NCBI GenBank assembly: GCA_024404655.1
Contig: JAKSPR010000008.1
Span: forward strand, 1-21,515
Source of the DNA: Clostridia bacterium
Lineage (GTDB): Bacteria; Bacillota; Clostridia; Oscillospirales; CAG-272
Length of the DNA stretch: 21,515 nucleotides
Reading direction: 5' to 3'
The notes below the pieces were generated by a model that saw nothing but the letters and a program-made list of their open reading frames with translations, searched no databases and was not told the DNA's origin. Positions 7,735-14,178 of this stretch are shown here, one piece after another. Position numbers and translations under genes: made by a program. How positions within the stretch are numbered: the first letter of the stretch is position 1; each line of letters starts with the position of its first letter.

Positions 7735-8235
7735 TTATCTGTTGTTATTTATTCTTTCGTCGGTAACGATATGTTCAATTCCGGTATGCTCTTTGGAAAG
7801 GTAGTCTTTCAGAAATGTCGGGTAGGCTTTATAACGATCAAGATCACAGATGGGGATCCAGTGCATGGTTTCCTCGACCCCCTGGGTCATGCTGTGACTG
7901 TGCAGCTCTTTTGTTCCCCTTTGTTTCATAAGAAAATAGAAGCTGAGTTCGTGGCAGTCAAGTCCCGCAAGACCTCCGCCGCTTTCATTGAAGAAATTTT
8001 CGTGGATGACCGCCAGATGATCGACCTCATAGGAAACGCCGGTTTCTTCAAGAACTTCGCGCCTCACCGCGTCCTCCGCCGTCTCGCCGAGATGCACGCC
8101 TCCGCCGATAGAATAGAAAAAATCCTCTTTTTCGTTTCCCGCAAAGAGAACGCAGTCTCCCTCCACGATGATGGCGGCAGCACGGAAGCGGAACCATTTG
8201 CCCTCTCTTGTAAAGCCGCAGTTGCGATTGTCCAT
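7735..8235 (-). CDS. NUDIX hydrolase
   Basis: This 166-residue protein has a complete NUDIX box, GGVHLGETAEDAVRREVLEETGV, following G-x5-E-x7-R-E-U-x-E-E-x-G-U. The metal-binding REVLEE helix is intact. Such enzymes hydrolyse nucleoside diphosphates linked to another group, often for clean-up of damaged nucleotides. The substrate here is unknown. The frame is open upstream to 8325, but the ATG at 8235 is preferred because AAAGGAGAA lies about 8 bases upstream and the longer version would overlap the maturase gene. The start lies 28 bp after the maturase stop. Nothing visible links it to sulfatase activity, so it may be only a passenger in the operon. Confidence 0.88.
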   Translation of the reverse strand: MDNRNCGFTREGKWFRFRAAAIIVEGDCVLFAGNEKEDFFYSIGGGVHLGETAEDAVRREVLEETGVSYEVDHLAVIHENFFNESGGGLAGLDCHELSFYFLMKQRGTKELHSHSMTQGVEETMHWIPICDLDRYKAYPTFLKDYLSKEHTGIEHIVTDERINNNR

Positions 8236-8263
8236 AAGATGTTCTCCTTTCGGGTGACAGACT

Positions 8264-9406
8264 TCATTTGTGACCGGAATACAGATACGCGGCGATTTTG
8301 TTGATCTGATCTTTGTTCTGATCAAGGAATGTCCGGTAGCCGCAGAATCCCGATGTGGGGTTGACGCACATATTCGGTGCGAGGCGGGGACAGCCGGAGC
8401 CGCAGAGCTTCTGCCATTTACATGCAGTGCACAGGGCGGGTACGGGCTTTTTCCGGGTGAGGAATTTTTTCGCCGTTTCCCCGTTCATCAGCACATCCGG
8501 TGAGTTTTGAGTCAGATTGCCCAGCTTCCACCCATCCTCTGCATAAAAATCGCAGGGGTAAACGCTCCCGTCTGCCTCGACAATCATCTGGATGGCGCAG
8601 GAACCGGTCAGGCCGCAGGCGGTGACATTCCGGTACAGAAGGAGATTGAAGATATCGTCAAAAAACTTGACGCTGCGGTATTCCCCGCGGGAAAGTGCTT
8701 CCGCCCAGAGGGGGAGAAGCCCGGAATAGAACGAGGAAAACCGCTCCGGGGTCAGTGCATCCGGATAAGCCGTGTCGGAGTGGTCCTGCAGCTCCTCCGG
8801 TTTTCCCGGATTCAGGCAGGGGATGAACTGCACATAGCGGATATCGTTTGCGCACAGGAATTTCCAGACGGCGGCGGGATGACGGGCCGTTTCCTCTGTG
8901 AGTACCCAGAGGATGTTATAATCGGCTCCGTGCTTTTTCAGGCGGCGCATGGCCTCCATGACCCGGCGATGGGTGCCCTCTCCTTTGATATCCGGACGGT
9001 TTTTGTCGTGCTCCGCCCTGTCTCCGTCCAGAGACAGACCGACAAGAAAGTGGTTTTTCGCAAGGAACCGGCAGAAATCATCGTCCAGAAGCAGACCGTT
9101 TGTCTGCAAAGCATAGGAAGTGCTGACCCGGATATGATGCCCGGCGATGCTCTGTTCCCAATGGCGGATAAAATCCCGGAAGAAATCCACGCCGCACAGG
9201 GTGGGTTCACCGCCCTGAAAAGCAAAGCGGACGCTGTCGCCGTCGGATAGGTCAGAAAGGATCTGTTCCTGCAGCGCGGAAACAGTCTTCGCCGTCATAA
9301 AGCGGGAGGATTCATGTCCCTCGGCGAGAACCCGATAGAAGCAATAGCCGCAGTTCATATTACAGAATCCTGCGGCGGGCTTCAGAAGAAAATCGTACTG
9401 TTTCAT
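8264..9406 (-). CDS. Anaerobic sulfatase-maturating enzyme (radical SAM/SPASM)
   Basis: This 380-residue protein has the radical-SAM cluster motif C-x3-C-x2-C at Cys15, Cys19 and Cys22 (FCNMNCGYCFYR). The FAFQGGEPTL strand, ALQTNG and GLSLDG follow, all typical of this family. The C-terminal SPASM part carries the cysteines for auxiliary iron-sulfur clusters, including CGLTGSC, YPCDFY, CTACKWQKLCGSGCPR and FCGYR. In the family it oxidises the active-site Cys or Ser of a sulfatase to formylglycine without oxygen, in the cytoplasm. Its ATG overlaps the sulfatase stop as ATGA, so the two are translationally coupled, and the neighbouring sulfatase has the Cys-type site. Context and motifs agree, making this one of the safest calls here. 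Confidence 0.93.
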   Translation of the reverse strand: MKQYDFLLKPAAGFCNMNCGYCFYRVLAEGHESSRFMTAKTVSALQEQILSDLSDGDSVRFAFQGGEPTLCGVDFFRDFIRHWEQSIAGHHIRVSTSYALQTNGLLLDDDFCRFLAKNHFLVGLSLDGDRAEHDKNRPDIKGEGTHRRVMEAMRRLKKHGADYNILWVLTEETARHPAAVWKFLCANDIRYVQFIPCLNPGKPEELQDHSDTAYPDALTPERFSSFYSGLLPLWAEALSRGEYRSVKFFDDIFNLLLYRNVTACGLTGSCAIQMIVEADGSVYPCDFYAEDGWKLGNLTQNSPDVLMNGETAKKFLTRKKPVPALCTACKWQKLCGSGCPRLAPNMCVNPTSGFCGYRTFLDQNKDQINKIAAYLYSGHK

Positions 9407-10743
9407 TTTGCGGGAAGAATGGTCGGGGCATCCTCTCCAGCCTCTGCCATTTTCCGGATGAGCAGGGCGGCAAGGTCTGCGCGGATCGCCTTATATGCCG
9501 GATCGGCAACAAGATTGTTCCGCTCATGGGGATCGGCGTGCAGATCATAGAGGTAGTCCTCATAGTAGACATCGGAGCGGCTGTCGTTCCAGCCATCGGC
9601 CTCGGCACGCACGGCGTATTTCCAGTCCTTTGTCCGGATGGCTCTGCCCACCTGACTTTCGCTGATCTGCAAAAAGACCACGTCTTCCCAGTCGTGGCAT
9701 TTCCCCTCCACAAGCGGTTTCAGAGAATGGCGGCGGAAGCTCTCCGGTGCTTCGATGCCGGCGCAGTCCAGCATGGTACGGGGGAGATCCAGCAGACTGA
9801 CAAGATGTTCCTCTTTGCCTCTGCCGCGGAATCCGGGACCGGTGATGATCAGCGGGATATGGATGGAAGCGTCATGGCAGGAGCGTTTATATTCCCCGTT
9901 GCGGGTGCAGAAATGGGAACCGTGATCGGAGGTATAGATGAGGATCGTGTTATCCCAGAGACCACGGTCTTTCAGCGTGTCGACAAGGCGGCCGACATTT
10001 GCATCCAGCGCATGGCACTGACCGAGGTAGTCGGGATAATTTTCCCTCCAGTTCCCCTCGGTGCCGATCAGATCTCCCGGCGGGGTGAAGTCAGCGAATT
10101 TCGCTTTGCTGCCGTCGGGCCCCTCAAAGCGGTGATGATCGTTCTGGTGGTGGGGTTCGATCTGGCTGATGAACATAAAGAACGGACGGTCATCGTTTCC
10201 TTCGCTGTACTGATGGAGGAATTCGATAGCGTAGTTATTGATGGCATCGGCGCGGTAGCCGATGAAATCATGACGGTTGTTGTCTCCGTCGAAAACGAAG
10301 CCGTTATAGCCGTGGGAGGTAAATTCAAGCACATCTGCCGCCATCCAGTAGTCGCGGTAACCGCCGCGGAGCTCCTTGGGTACTGCGGTGATTTCATGGT
10401 GCAGATTCTTATCGGCATTGGAGGCCAAATGCCATTTGCCCACATAAGCCGTTGCGTAGCCGCCCTCATGGAACAGCTCTGCCAGAGTGGGAAGTCCCTC
10501 CGGCAGCTCGATATCGTTGCGGTAGCAGCCGATTTCCTCTGCATACCGTCCTGTCTGCAGGCAGGCGCGGGCGGGACCACAGACGGGTTGACAGGTATAG
10601 GCGTTCATGAACTGACAGCCCTCCTCGGCCAGTCGGTCAAGGTTGGGGGTCACGTCCAGCTTCTGACCGTAGCAGCCCATGGTGTCCCAGCGCTGTTGAT
10701 CGGAAAAGTAAAAGATGATATTCGGGCGTTTTTCGTTTGCCAT
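9403..10743 (-). CDS. Sulfatase, Cys-type (formylglycine-dependent, S1 family)
   Basis: This 446-residue protein shows the sulfatase fold: PNIIFYFSDQQRWD at residues 7-20 with metal ligands in SDQ, the modification motif CGPAR-x4-TGR starting at Cys55, YVGKWHLAS, and IYTSDHGSHF with the second metal pair. Cys55 is the residue converted to formylglycine. No signal peptide is visible, so the enzyme looks cytoplasmic and would act on imported sulfated sugars or similar esters. The substrate (host glycan, choline or aryl sulfate) cannot be told from sequence. The frame extends to 10914, but the ATG at 10743 has AAAGGAA upstream, and the extra residues would run into the AIM24-like gene. Regulation is probably from the promoter at 11499-11527. 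Confidence 0.92.
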   Translation of the reverse strand: MANEKRPNIIFYFSDQQRWDTMGCYGQKLDVTPNLDRLAEEGCQFMNAYTCQPVCGPARACLQTGRYAEEIGCYRNDIELPEGLPTLAELFHEGGYATAYVGKWHLASNADKNLHHEITAVPKELRGGYRDYWMAADVLEFTSHGYNGFVFDGDNNRHDFIGYRADAINNYAIEFLHQYSEGNDDRPFFMFISQIEPHHQNDHHRFEGPDGSKAKFADFTPPGDLIGTEGNWRENYPDYLGQCHALDANVGRLVDTLKDRGLWDNTILIYTSDHGSHFCTRNGEYKRSCHDASIHIPLIITGPGFRGRGKEEHLVSLLDLPRTMLDCAGIEAPESFRRHSLKPLVEGKCHDWEDVVFLQISESQVGRAIRTKDWKYAVRAEADGWNDSRSDVYYEDYLYDLHADPHERNNLVADPAYKAIRADLAALLIRKMAEAGEDAPTILPAK

Positions 10744-10783
10744 CGGTCGGATACCGTTCCTTTTTCTGATTTTGTTTTCTTTT

Positions 10784-11464
10784 TCAGTTGCCCTTGTTCG
10801 GCATGCCGGAGGCAACGGAATGGGCAAAGCTGGACAGGGGCATGGTCTGCAGAGTGACGCGGCCGGGGCCGGTAACGACAGTATTGAACAGACCTTCACC
10901 GCCGAACAGGACATTCTTGACGCCCTTGACGGTCTGGACGTCGATGGAACAGCCTCCGGTCACCATGGCCAGGTTTCCGGTATCGACGATCAGCTGCTGG
11001 CCAGCGGCAAGATCATATTCCACGGCGGAGCCGTCAAGCTCCAGAAAAACGATGCCGGAGCCGGAGATTTTCTGCATGATGAAGCCCTCGCCGCCGAAGA
11101 ATCCGGCAGCCAGCTTCTTCTGGAAGTGGATGGAGAGTTCCACACCCTCGGTTGCTGCGAGGAATGCGCTCTTCTGGGCAATGATGGGGCAGCCGGGAGT
11201 AACCTCAATCGCGCGGATGGAGCCGGGGAAAGAGGACGCAAAAGCGATCATGCCCGCGCCGTTCTTCGGGGTATAGCGGTTCTGGAACATGGATTCGCCG
11301 GAAAACATTCTGCCGAAAGCCTTGCCGATACCGCCGGCGGAGGTATTCATTTCCATATTGGGGGTCATCCAGACCATGGAGCCCTTCTCCGTGATCATGG
11401 TCTCCCCGGGTTCAAGATTGCAGATGACAACGGGCATCGGTTCGCCCTGAATCTGATAGTTCAT
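10784..11464 (-). CDS. AIM24 / TIGR00266-like protein
   Basis: This 226-residue beta-rich protein begins MNYQIQGEPMPVVICNLEPGE and carries the family's recurring elements: GSMVWMTPNMEM, the glycine-rich GGIGKAFGRMFSGES, ASSFPGSIRAIEV, FGGEGFIMQKISGSG and VKNVLFGGEGLF. The family has a tryptophan-RNA-binding-attenuator-like double beta-helix fold; in bacteria its function is unknown. No signal peptide is present. It has a strong ribosome site (AAGGAG about 9 bases upstream) and is the first gene after a perfect consensus promoter. It is thus probably the lead gene of the run that includes the sulfatase (40 bp downstream) and its maturase. Confidence 0.9.
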   Translation of the reverse strand: MNYQIQGEPMPVVICNLEPGETMITEKGSMVWMTPNMEMNTSAGGIGKAFGRMFSGESMFQNRYTPKNGAGMIAFASSFPGSIRAIEVTPGCPIIAQKSAFLAATEGVELSIHFQKKLAAGFFGGEGFIMQKISGSGIVFLELDGSAVEYDLAAGQQLIVDTGNLAMVTGGCSIDVQTVKGVKNVLFGGEGLFNTVVTGPGRVTLQTMPLSSFAHSVASGMPNKGN

Positions 11465-11498
11465 ACTGGCACACTCCTTGTTATAATCTTATTGAATT

Positions 11499-11527
11499 AT
11501 TATACCTGAAATCAGGCGGTTTGTCAA
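11499..11527 (-). promoter_or_regulatory. Consensus sigma-A promoter with palindromic spacer, upstream of the AIM24-like gene
   Basis: On the minus strand TTGACA (11527-11522) and TATAAT (11504-11499) are separated by exactly 17 bases. The spacer contains CCTGA-TT-TCAGG (11516-11505), a 5-bp-arm inverted repeat that abuts the -10 box. The 9-mer TCAGGTATA occurs here at 11509-11501 and again 41 bp upstream at 11550-11542. A palindrome between -35 and -10 with a second half site about four helical turns away looks like a repressor operator. This is an inference from position. The start codon lies about 35 bp downstream. Confidence 0.8.
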
Positions 11528-11591
11528 TAATTTTGACGGTCTATACCTGATTGTGGATGCGGCATAGATTACAGTTCAGGCGTCTCGCCGC

Positions 11592-11677
11592 CCTCGACCT
11601 GATTTTTGTTGTTTCCCGGTTCGGTGGGATGACCGGCAAGGGCTTTGCGGTCGCTCTTGCAGTCTTCGCGGGCATCC
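11592..11677 (-). repeat. Short dispersed repeat, copy A (inverted relative to copy B)
   Basis: On the minus strand this stretch matches 13651-13745 on the plus strand over some 85-95 bases. The core at 11634-11654 is identical over 21 bases and the outer parts are diverged. The core forms a hairpin, GCAAGAGC then GACCGCAAA as loop then GCCCTTGC, with one A-C mismatch in the stem. The two copies do not share a reading frame because of small insertions and deletions. It therefore behaves as a DNA or RNA element, not a gene. It resembles an extragenic REP-like repeat. Confidence 0.6.
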
Positions 11678-11755
11678 TCTCCTTGTTATGGCTGTATTAT
11701 GGCGGAAAACTACAGTGCATGCTGCGTTGCAGTTCAGCCAATTCCATAATAATGA

Positions 11756-11780
11756 AGGAGCAGCCCTGCGGGCTGCTCCT
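11756..11780 (-). terminator. Terminator hairpin after the M23-type gene
   Basis: An 11-bp perfect stem, AGGAGCAGCCC paired with GGGCTGCTCCT around a 3-base loop, lies 14 bp beyond the stop codon of the M23-type gene. Downstream on the minus strand is TCATTATTAT, a poor T-run, so termination may be partial or Rho-assisted. The stem strength and position make it the likely end of that transcript. Confidence 0.7.
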
Positions 11781-11794
11781 GATGGATATTCATA

Positions 11795-13408
11795 TTACGG
11801 ATTGTTCAGCGGAATCTCTGCTTCCCAGAGTGTATACGGGCAAACCGGAACCTCGAAGACGGAGAGACCGATGTGGGCGGTTGCCTGTGCGCAGAAACCG
11901 GTATCACCGGACAGCGCAATGACGTCCCCCTTATGGACAGTATCGCCCTTGGAGACCTTGGTCTCGCTCAGATGGCAGTACCAGCTCTTCAGGCCCAGAC
12001 CGTGTTCCACAACAACGATGTTGCCGCTGAGGTCCGTCGCGCCGACGTAGATGACAACGCCGTCGTTGACCGCCTGAATGTCGGTTCCCTCTCTGACGAG
12101 GTAGTCAACACCCTGATGCTGATACTTCGTACCGCCGTTGATGACGCGGATTCGTCCGAAACCGGTAATCAGAAGGCTGGTATCGGCGGGACCTTCAAGG
12201 AAGGTACCGTTGAACATGTGGTCAGCGCCGAGGGCAAGGGACTGGGCGACAGGCTTCATGAGCTCGTCAAAGGATGCGAGGGTCGCCTCGGTACGGGTAG
12301 CATTGATGATGGACTGGTCGATGGAATAGGGTGCTTCGTGGAATTCCTTGTCGGTGACGCCGAGAAGGAGCTCCTGTGTCACGCCGTCACAGCTGACGGT
12401 AAAGGTGTAATTGCCGGCAGGCTGCTCGCAGGCAATCGGGATCAGGGCGCGGTAGTAGTCGCCGTCCTCAACAAAGGTGGGGGTAAAGTTGATATCCGGC
12501 TCGGCAGCGAACAGGACGTCTGCATCCTCGGGCTTGTCCTTGACGGTGATGACGCAGAACTCGCCGCGCTGGATGGTGGAAACATTCAGATAGAAGGAAG
12601 CGGGTGCATTGACGCGGGCATTGAAATCATAGACTGCTTCGCCCTGGCCCTCCTTGCCGTCCACTTCGTACCACTTGGCCTCGATGTGGAAGCGCAGATT
12701 CTTCTGCTCGGTGATGGACAGGCGGGAGAGATTTGCGTAGTTGTCGCTGTAAATGAGCTCATCGCCGTCATAGACGGAAATGTCGATGAGGTCGGGTTCG
12801 AGGTTGAAGGACATGGCAAGACGGGCATTCATGCGGTAGGTCTTGCGCGCGTCGGTGGTCTCGGTTTCCATGGCACGGTATGCACCGTTGAACAGCTTAT
12901 AGCGCCAGTCGAGGGACTGGGGGAGAACCTCTTCTCCGCTGATCTTCAGAACCGGGTGGACAGAGCCGTTATACATACACGCCGCGTAATCCTTGCAGAG
13001 AAATGCGGAAGCATCCTGGGAGTTGATCTTGAAGATCTTGCCCTCCGGGTCCTTGAAGAACGCCGCATCGGGATTGGGGGTGAAGTAGTATTCGTAGGTG
13101 CTTGCGCGGTTGAAGGTGGTATAAACCACGCGGAAGATTTTTGCGTCTGCCAGAGCATCGGGCATATCCGTCTGCTCCTTGGCGTTTTTGTTGACCGAGG
13201 TCAGAAATTCGATCTCCGCAGCGCCGCCGTCCGCTTTATCGGCGGTATACAGATAGGATTTTCCGTCGGGATCGGAAATCTCCATCTTCTCAATACCGCG
13301 GCTGCCATCCACGGCGCCGGACTGGGCATTGATGTAATATGCGACTGCAAGATAGGTCGGTATAAAAAGCAGAAGGATGAAGATCACTGCCTTCAGCTTG
13401 TTGTTCAT
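11795..13408 (-). CDS. Membrane-anchored M23 (LytM-fold) protein, probably missing one zinc ligand
   Basis: This 537-residue protein has one N-terminal membrane helix (residues about 6-27) and a long beta-rich extracellular region. The C-terminal LytM domain spans about 410-535: FGRIRVINGGTKYQHQGVDY gives His431 and Asp435, YCHLS gives His479, and the last motif reads TAHIGLSVFEV with His512. In active M23 endopeptidases that motif is H-x-H, and the second His binds zinc. Here the position is Gly514. The protein may therefore be a non-catalytic cell-wall or regulator scaffold, as known for degenerate LytM proteins. AAAGGAGG precedes the ATG. It has its own promoter (13487-13515) and terminator, so it is a single-gene unit. 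Confidence 0.87.
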   Translation of the reverse strand: MNNKLKAVIFILLLFIPTYLAVAYYINAQSGAVDGSRGIEKMEISDPDGKSYLYTADKADGGAAEIEFLTSVNKNAKEQTDMPDALADAKIFRVVYTTFNRASTYEYYFTPNPDAAFFKDPEGKIFKINSQDASAFLCKDYAACMYNGSVHPVLKISGEEVLPQSLDWRYKLFNGAYRAMETETTDARKTYRMNARLAMSFNLEPDLIDISVYDGDELIYSDNYANLSRLSITEQKNLRFHIEAKWYEVDGKEGQGEAVYDFNARVNAPASFYLNVSTIQRGEFCVITVKDKPEDADVLFAAEPDINFTPTFVEDGDYYRALIPIACEQPAGNYTFTVSCDGVTQELLLGVTDKEFHEAPYSIDQSIINATRTEATLASFDELMKPVAQSLALGADHMFNGTFLEGPADTSLLITGFGRIRVINGGTKYQHQGVDYLVREGTDIQAVNDGVVIYVGATDLSGNIVVVEHGLGLKSWYCHLSETKVSKGDTVHKGDVIALSGDTGFCAQATAHIGLSVFEVPVCPYTLWEAEIPLNNP

Positions 13409-13486
13409 GCGGTAGCCTCCTTTGACGGAAACCGTATCACGGCTCCGGGGATTCGTTTTGTTTCATAAGGTACAGATATTTATTAT

Positions 13487-13515
13487 ATTATACACCATTC
13501 TTTTGAATCGGTCAA
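13487..13515 (-). promoter_or_regulatory. Sigma-A promoter of the M23-type gene
   Basis: On the minus strand TTGACC (13515-13510) and TATAAT (13492-13487) are separated by 17 bases. The untranslated leader to the ATG at 13408 is about 70 bases and AT-rich, ending in AAAGGAGG. I see no attenuator or riboswitch fold in it. Confidence 0.83.
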
Positions 13516-13650
13516 TAGAAAAAGTGATTCTGACACAAAAAACAATGCAAATCCGGAGATTTTTCCGTATCGGGCTCTCATTTTTGTCCTTTGAAATCTA
13601 CCGGAGCTTCACTGTCCCCTATATATGACAAAAACAGTGTGTATCAGGAT

Positions 13651-13745
13651 AGGATGCCGCGAAGCGTGCGAAGCATGCAAGGGCGACCGCAAAGCCCTTG
13701 CCGCTCCCCCACCAAATCCGACTGAAAAACAAAACCCAGCCGAGG
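13651..13745 (+). repeat. Short dispersed repeat, copy B
   Basis: It aligns with the minus-strand copy at 11592-11677. The identical core is at 13683-13703. In this copy the hairpin stem GCAAGGGC / GCCCTTGC (13677-13684 with 13694-13701) is perfect over 8 bp around the same 9-base loop, GACCGCAAA. Next to it the run GCGAAGC is repeated (GCGAAGC-GTGCGAAGC), a 9-base expansion absent from copy A. No T-run follows, so it is not a terminator. Confidence 0.6.
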
Positions 13746-13783
13746 ACAGGAACACGGATGAACCATCACAAAAAAATCTCAAA

Positions 13784-13838
13784 TTTTCAAAAAAACTTTT
13801 GAAAACCCATTGACAAACCCATTCTTGCGTGATATAAT
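13784..13838 (+). promoter_or_regulatory. tRNA operon promoter with AT-rich UP-like element
   Basis: TTGACA (13810-13815) and TATAAT (13833-13838) are separated by exactly 17 bases, a perfect consensus. Directly upstream is a 9-bp inverted repeat, TTTTCAAAA and TTTTGAAAA around AAAC (13784-13805), in a nearly pure A/T tract. Its place at about -40 to -60 fits an UP element contacted by the RNA polymerase alpha subunit, as is usual for stable-RNA promoters; its symmetry would also allow a protein site. Transcription would start near 13845, some 25 bases before the first tRNA. Confidence 0.85.
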
Positions 13839-13870
13839 ATTATACGTTGAATGACTTCCGCAAGTCAAAT

Positions 13871-13954
<84 letters not shown>

Positions 13955-14041
13955 GCGGGTATGGCGGAATTGGTAGACGCGCTAGATTCAGGTTCTAGTG
14001 AGGATTCCTTCATGGAGGTTCAAGTCCTCTTACCCGCACCA
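13955..14041 (+). tRNA. tRNA-Leu (anticodon CAG)
   Basis: It begins on the base after the CCA of the preceding tRNA. The acceptor GCGGGTA pairs with TACCCGC, then A and encoded CCA. The anticodon stem CTAGA/TCTAG encloses TTCAGGT, giving CAG for CUG codons. It has a class II variable arm (TGAGG...CCTTCA) and the TTCAAGT T-loop. With no spacer between the two tRNAs, RNase P cleavage at the second 5' end would release both the mature 3' end of the first and the 5' end of the second. Confidence 0.96.
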
Positions 14042-14048
14042 CAAAAAG

Positions 14049-14077
14049 CCTCTTTGCTTCGGCAAAGAGGTTTTTTT
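14049..14077 (+). terminator. Rho-independent terminator of the tRNA operon
   Basis: CCTCTTTGC-TTCG-GCAAAGAGG is a 9-bp stem closed by a UUCG tetraloop, followed by seven T. It lies 8 bp after the second tRNA. Confidence 0.95.
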
Positions 14078-14178
14078 GCATCATGACACCGCCGAAGGGC
14101 AGATTCTGATGTATATCTGCGGCACATGAAACGCTGCTGTCATCAGAGATGACAAATCACTTTGATCGTGAGGTTCCC

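Larger units (their letters stand above)
11465..11794. other. Intergenic region, 330 bp
   Basis: From right to left this gap holds the terminator of the M23-type gene (11756-11780), one copy of the short dispersed repeat (11592-11677) and the promoter with its operator-like palindrome (11499-11527). I see no convincing gene. A 44-codon frame at 11541-11675 on the minus strand is discussed under rejected items. Confidence 0.7.
13409..13870. other. Intergenic region between divergent transcripts, 462 bp
   Basis: It holds, left to right, the leader and promoter of the M23-type gene (minus strand), about 130 bp with no recognisable feature, copy B of the short repeat (13651-13745), an AT-rich inverted repeat (13784-13805) and the tRNA promoter (13810-13838). 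A small hairpin, TGACTT-CCGC-AAGTCA at 13852-13867, sits in the tRNA leader just before the first tRNA. A 63-codon plus-strand frame at 13625-13813 has no ribosome site and I do not call it. Confidence 0.7.

Noticed and set aside
9526..10857. A 443-codon plus-strand frame opposite the sulfatase
   Set aside because: Shadow of the sulfatase frame; no motifs.
11541..11675. A 44-codon minus-strand frame within repeat copy A, with AAGGAG close to its ATG
   Set aside because: The ribosome site is too close to the ATG, and the matching frame in copy B is shifted and stops early, so the shared sequence is not maintained as protein.
11873..13468. A 531-codon plus-strand frame opposite the M23-type gene
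   Set aside because: It is antisense to a well-supported LytM-domain gene and even runs through that gene's ribosome site. No support of its own.
14078..14178. A promoter for the ankyrin-repeat gene
   Set aside because: TATAT-like runs exist but no -35 box stands at a suitable distance. I do not list one.
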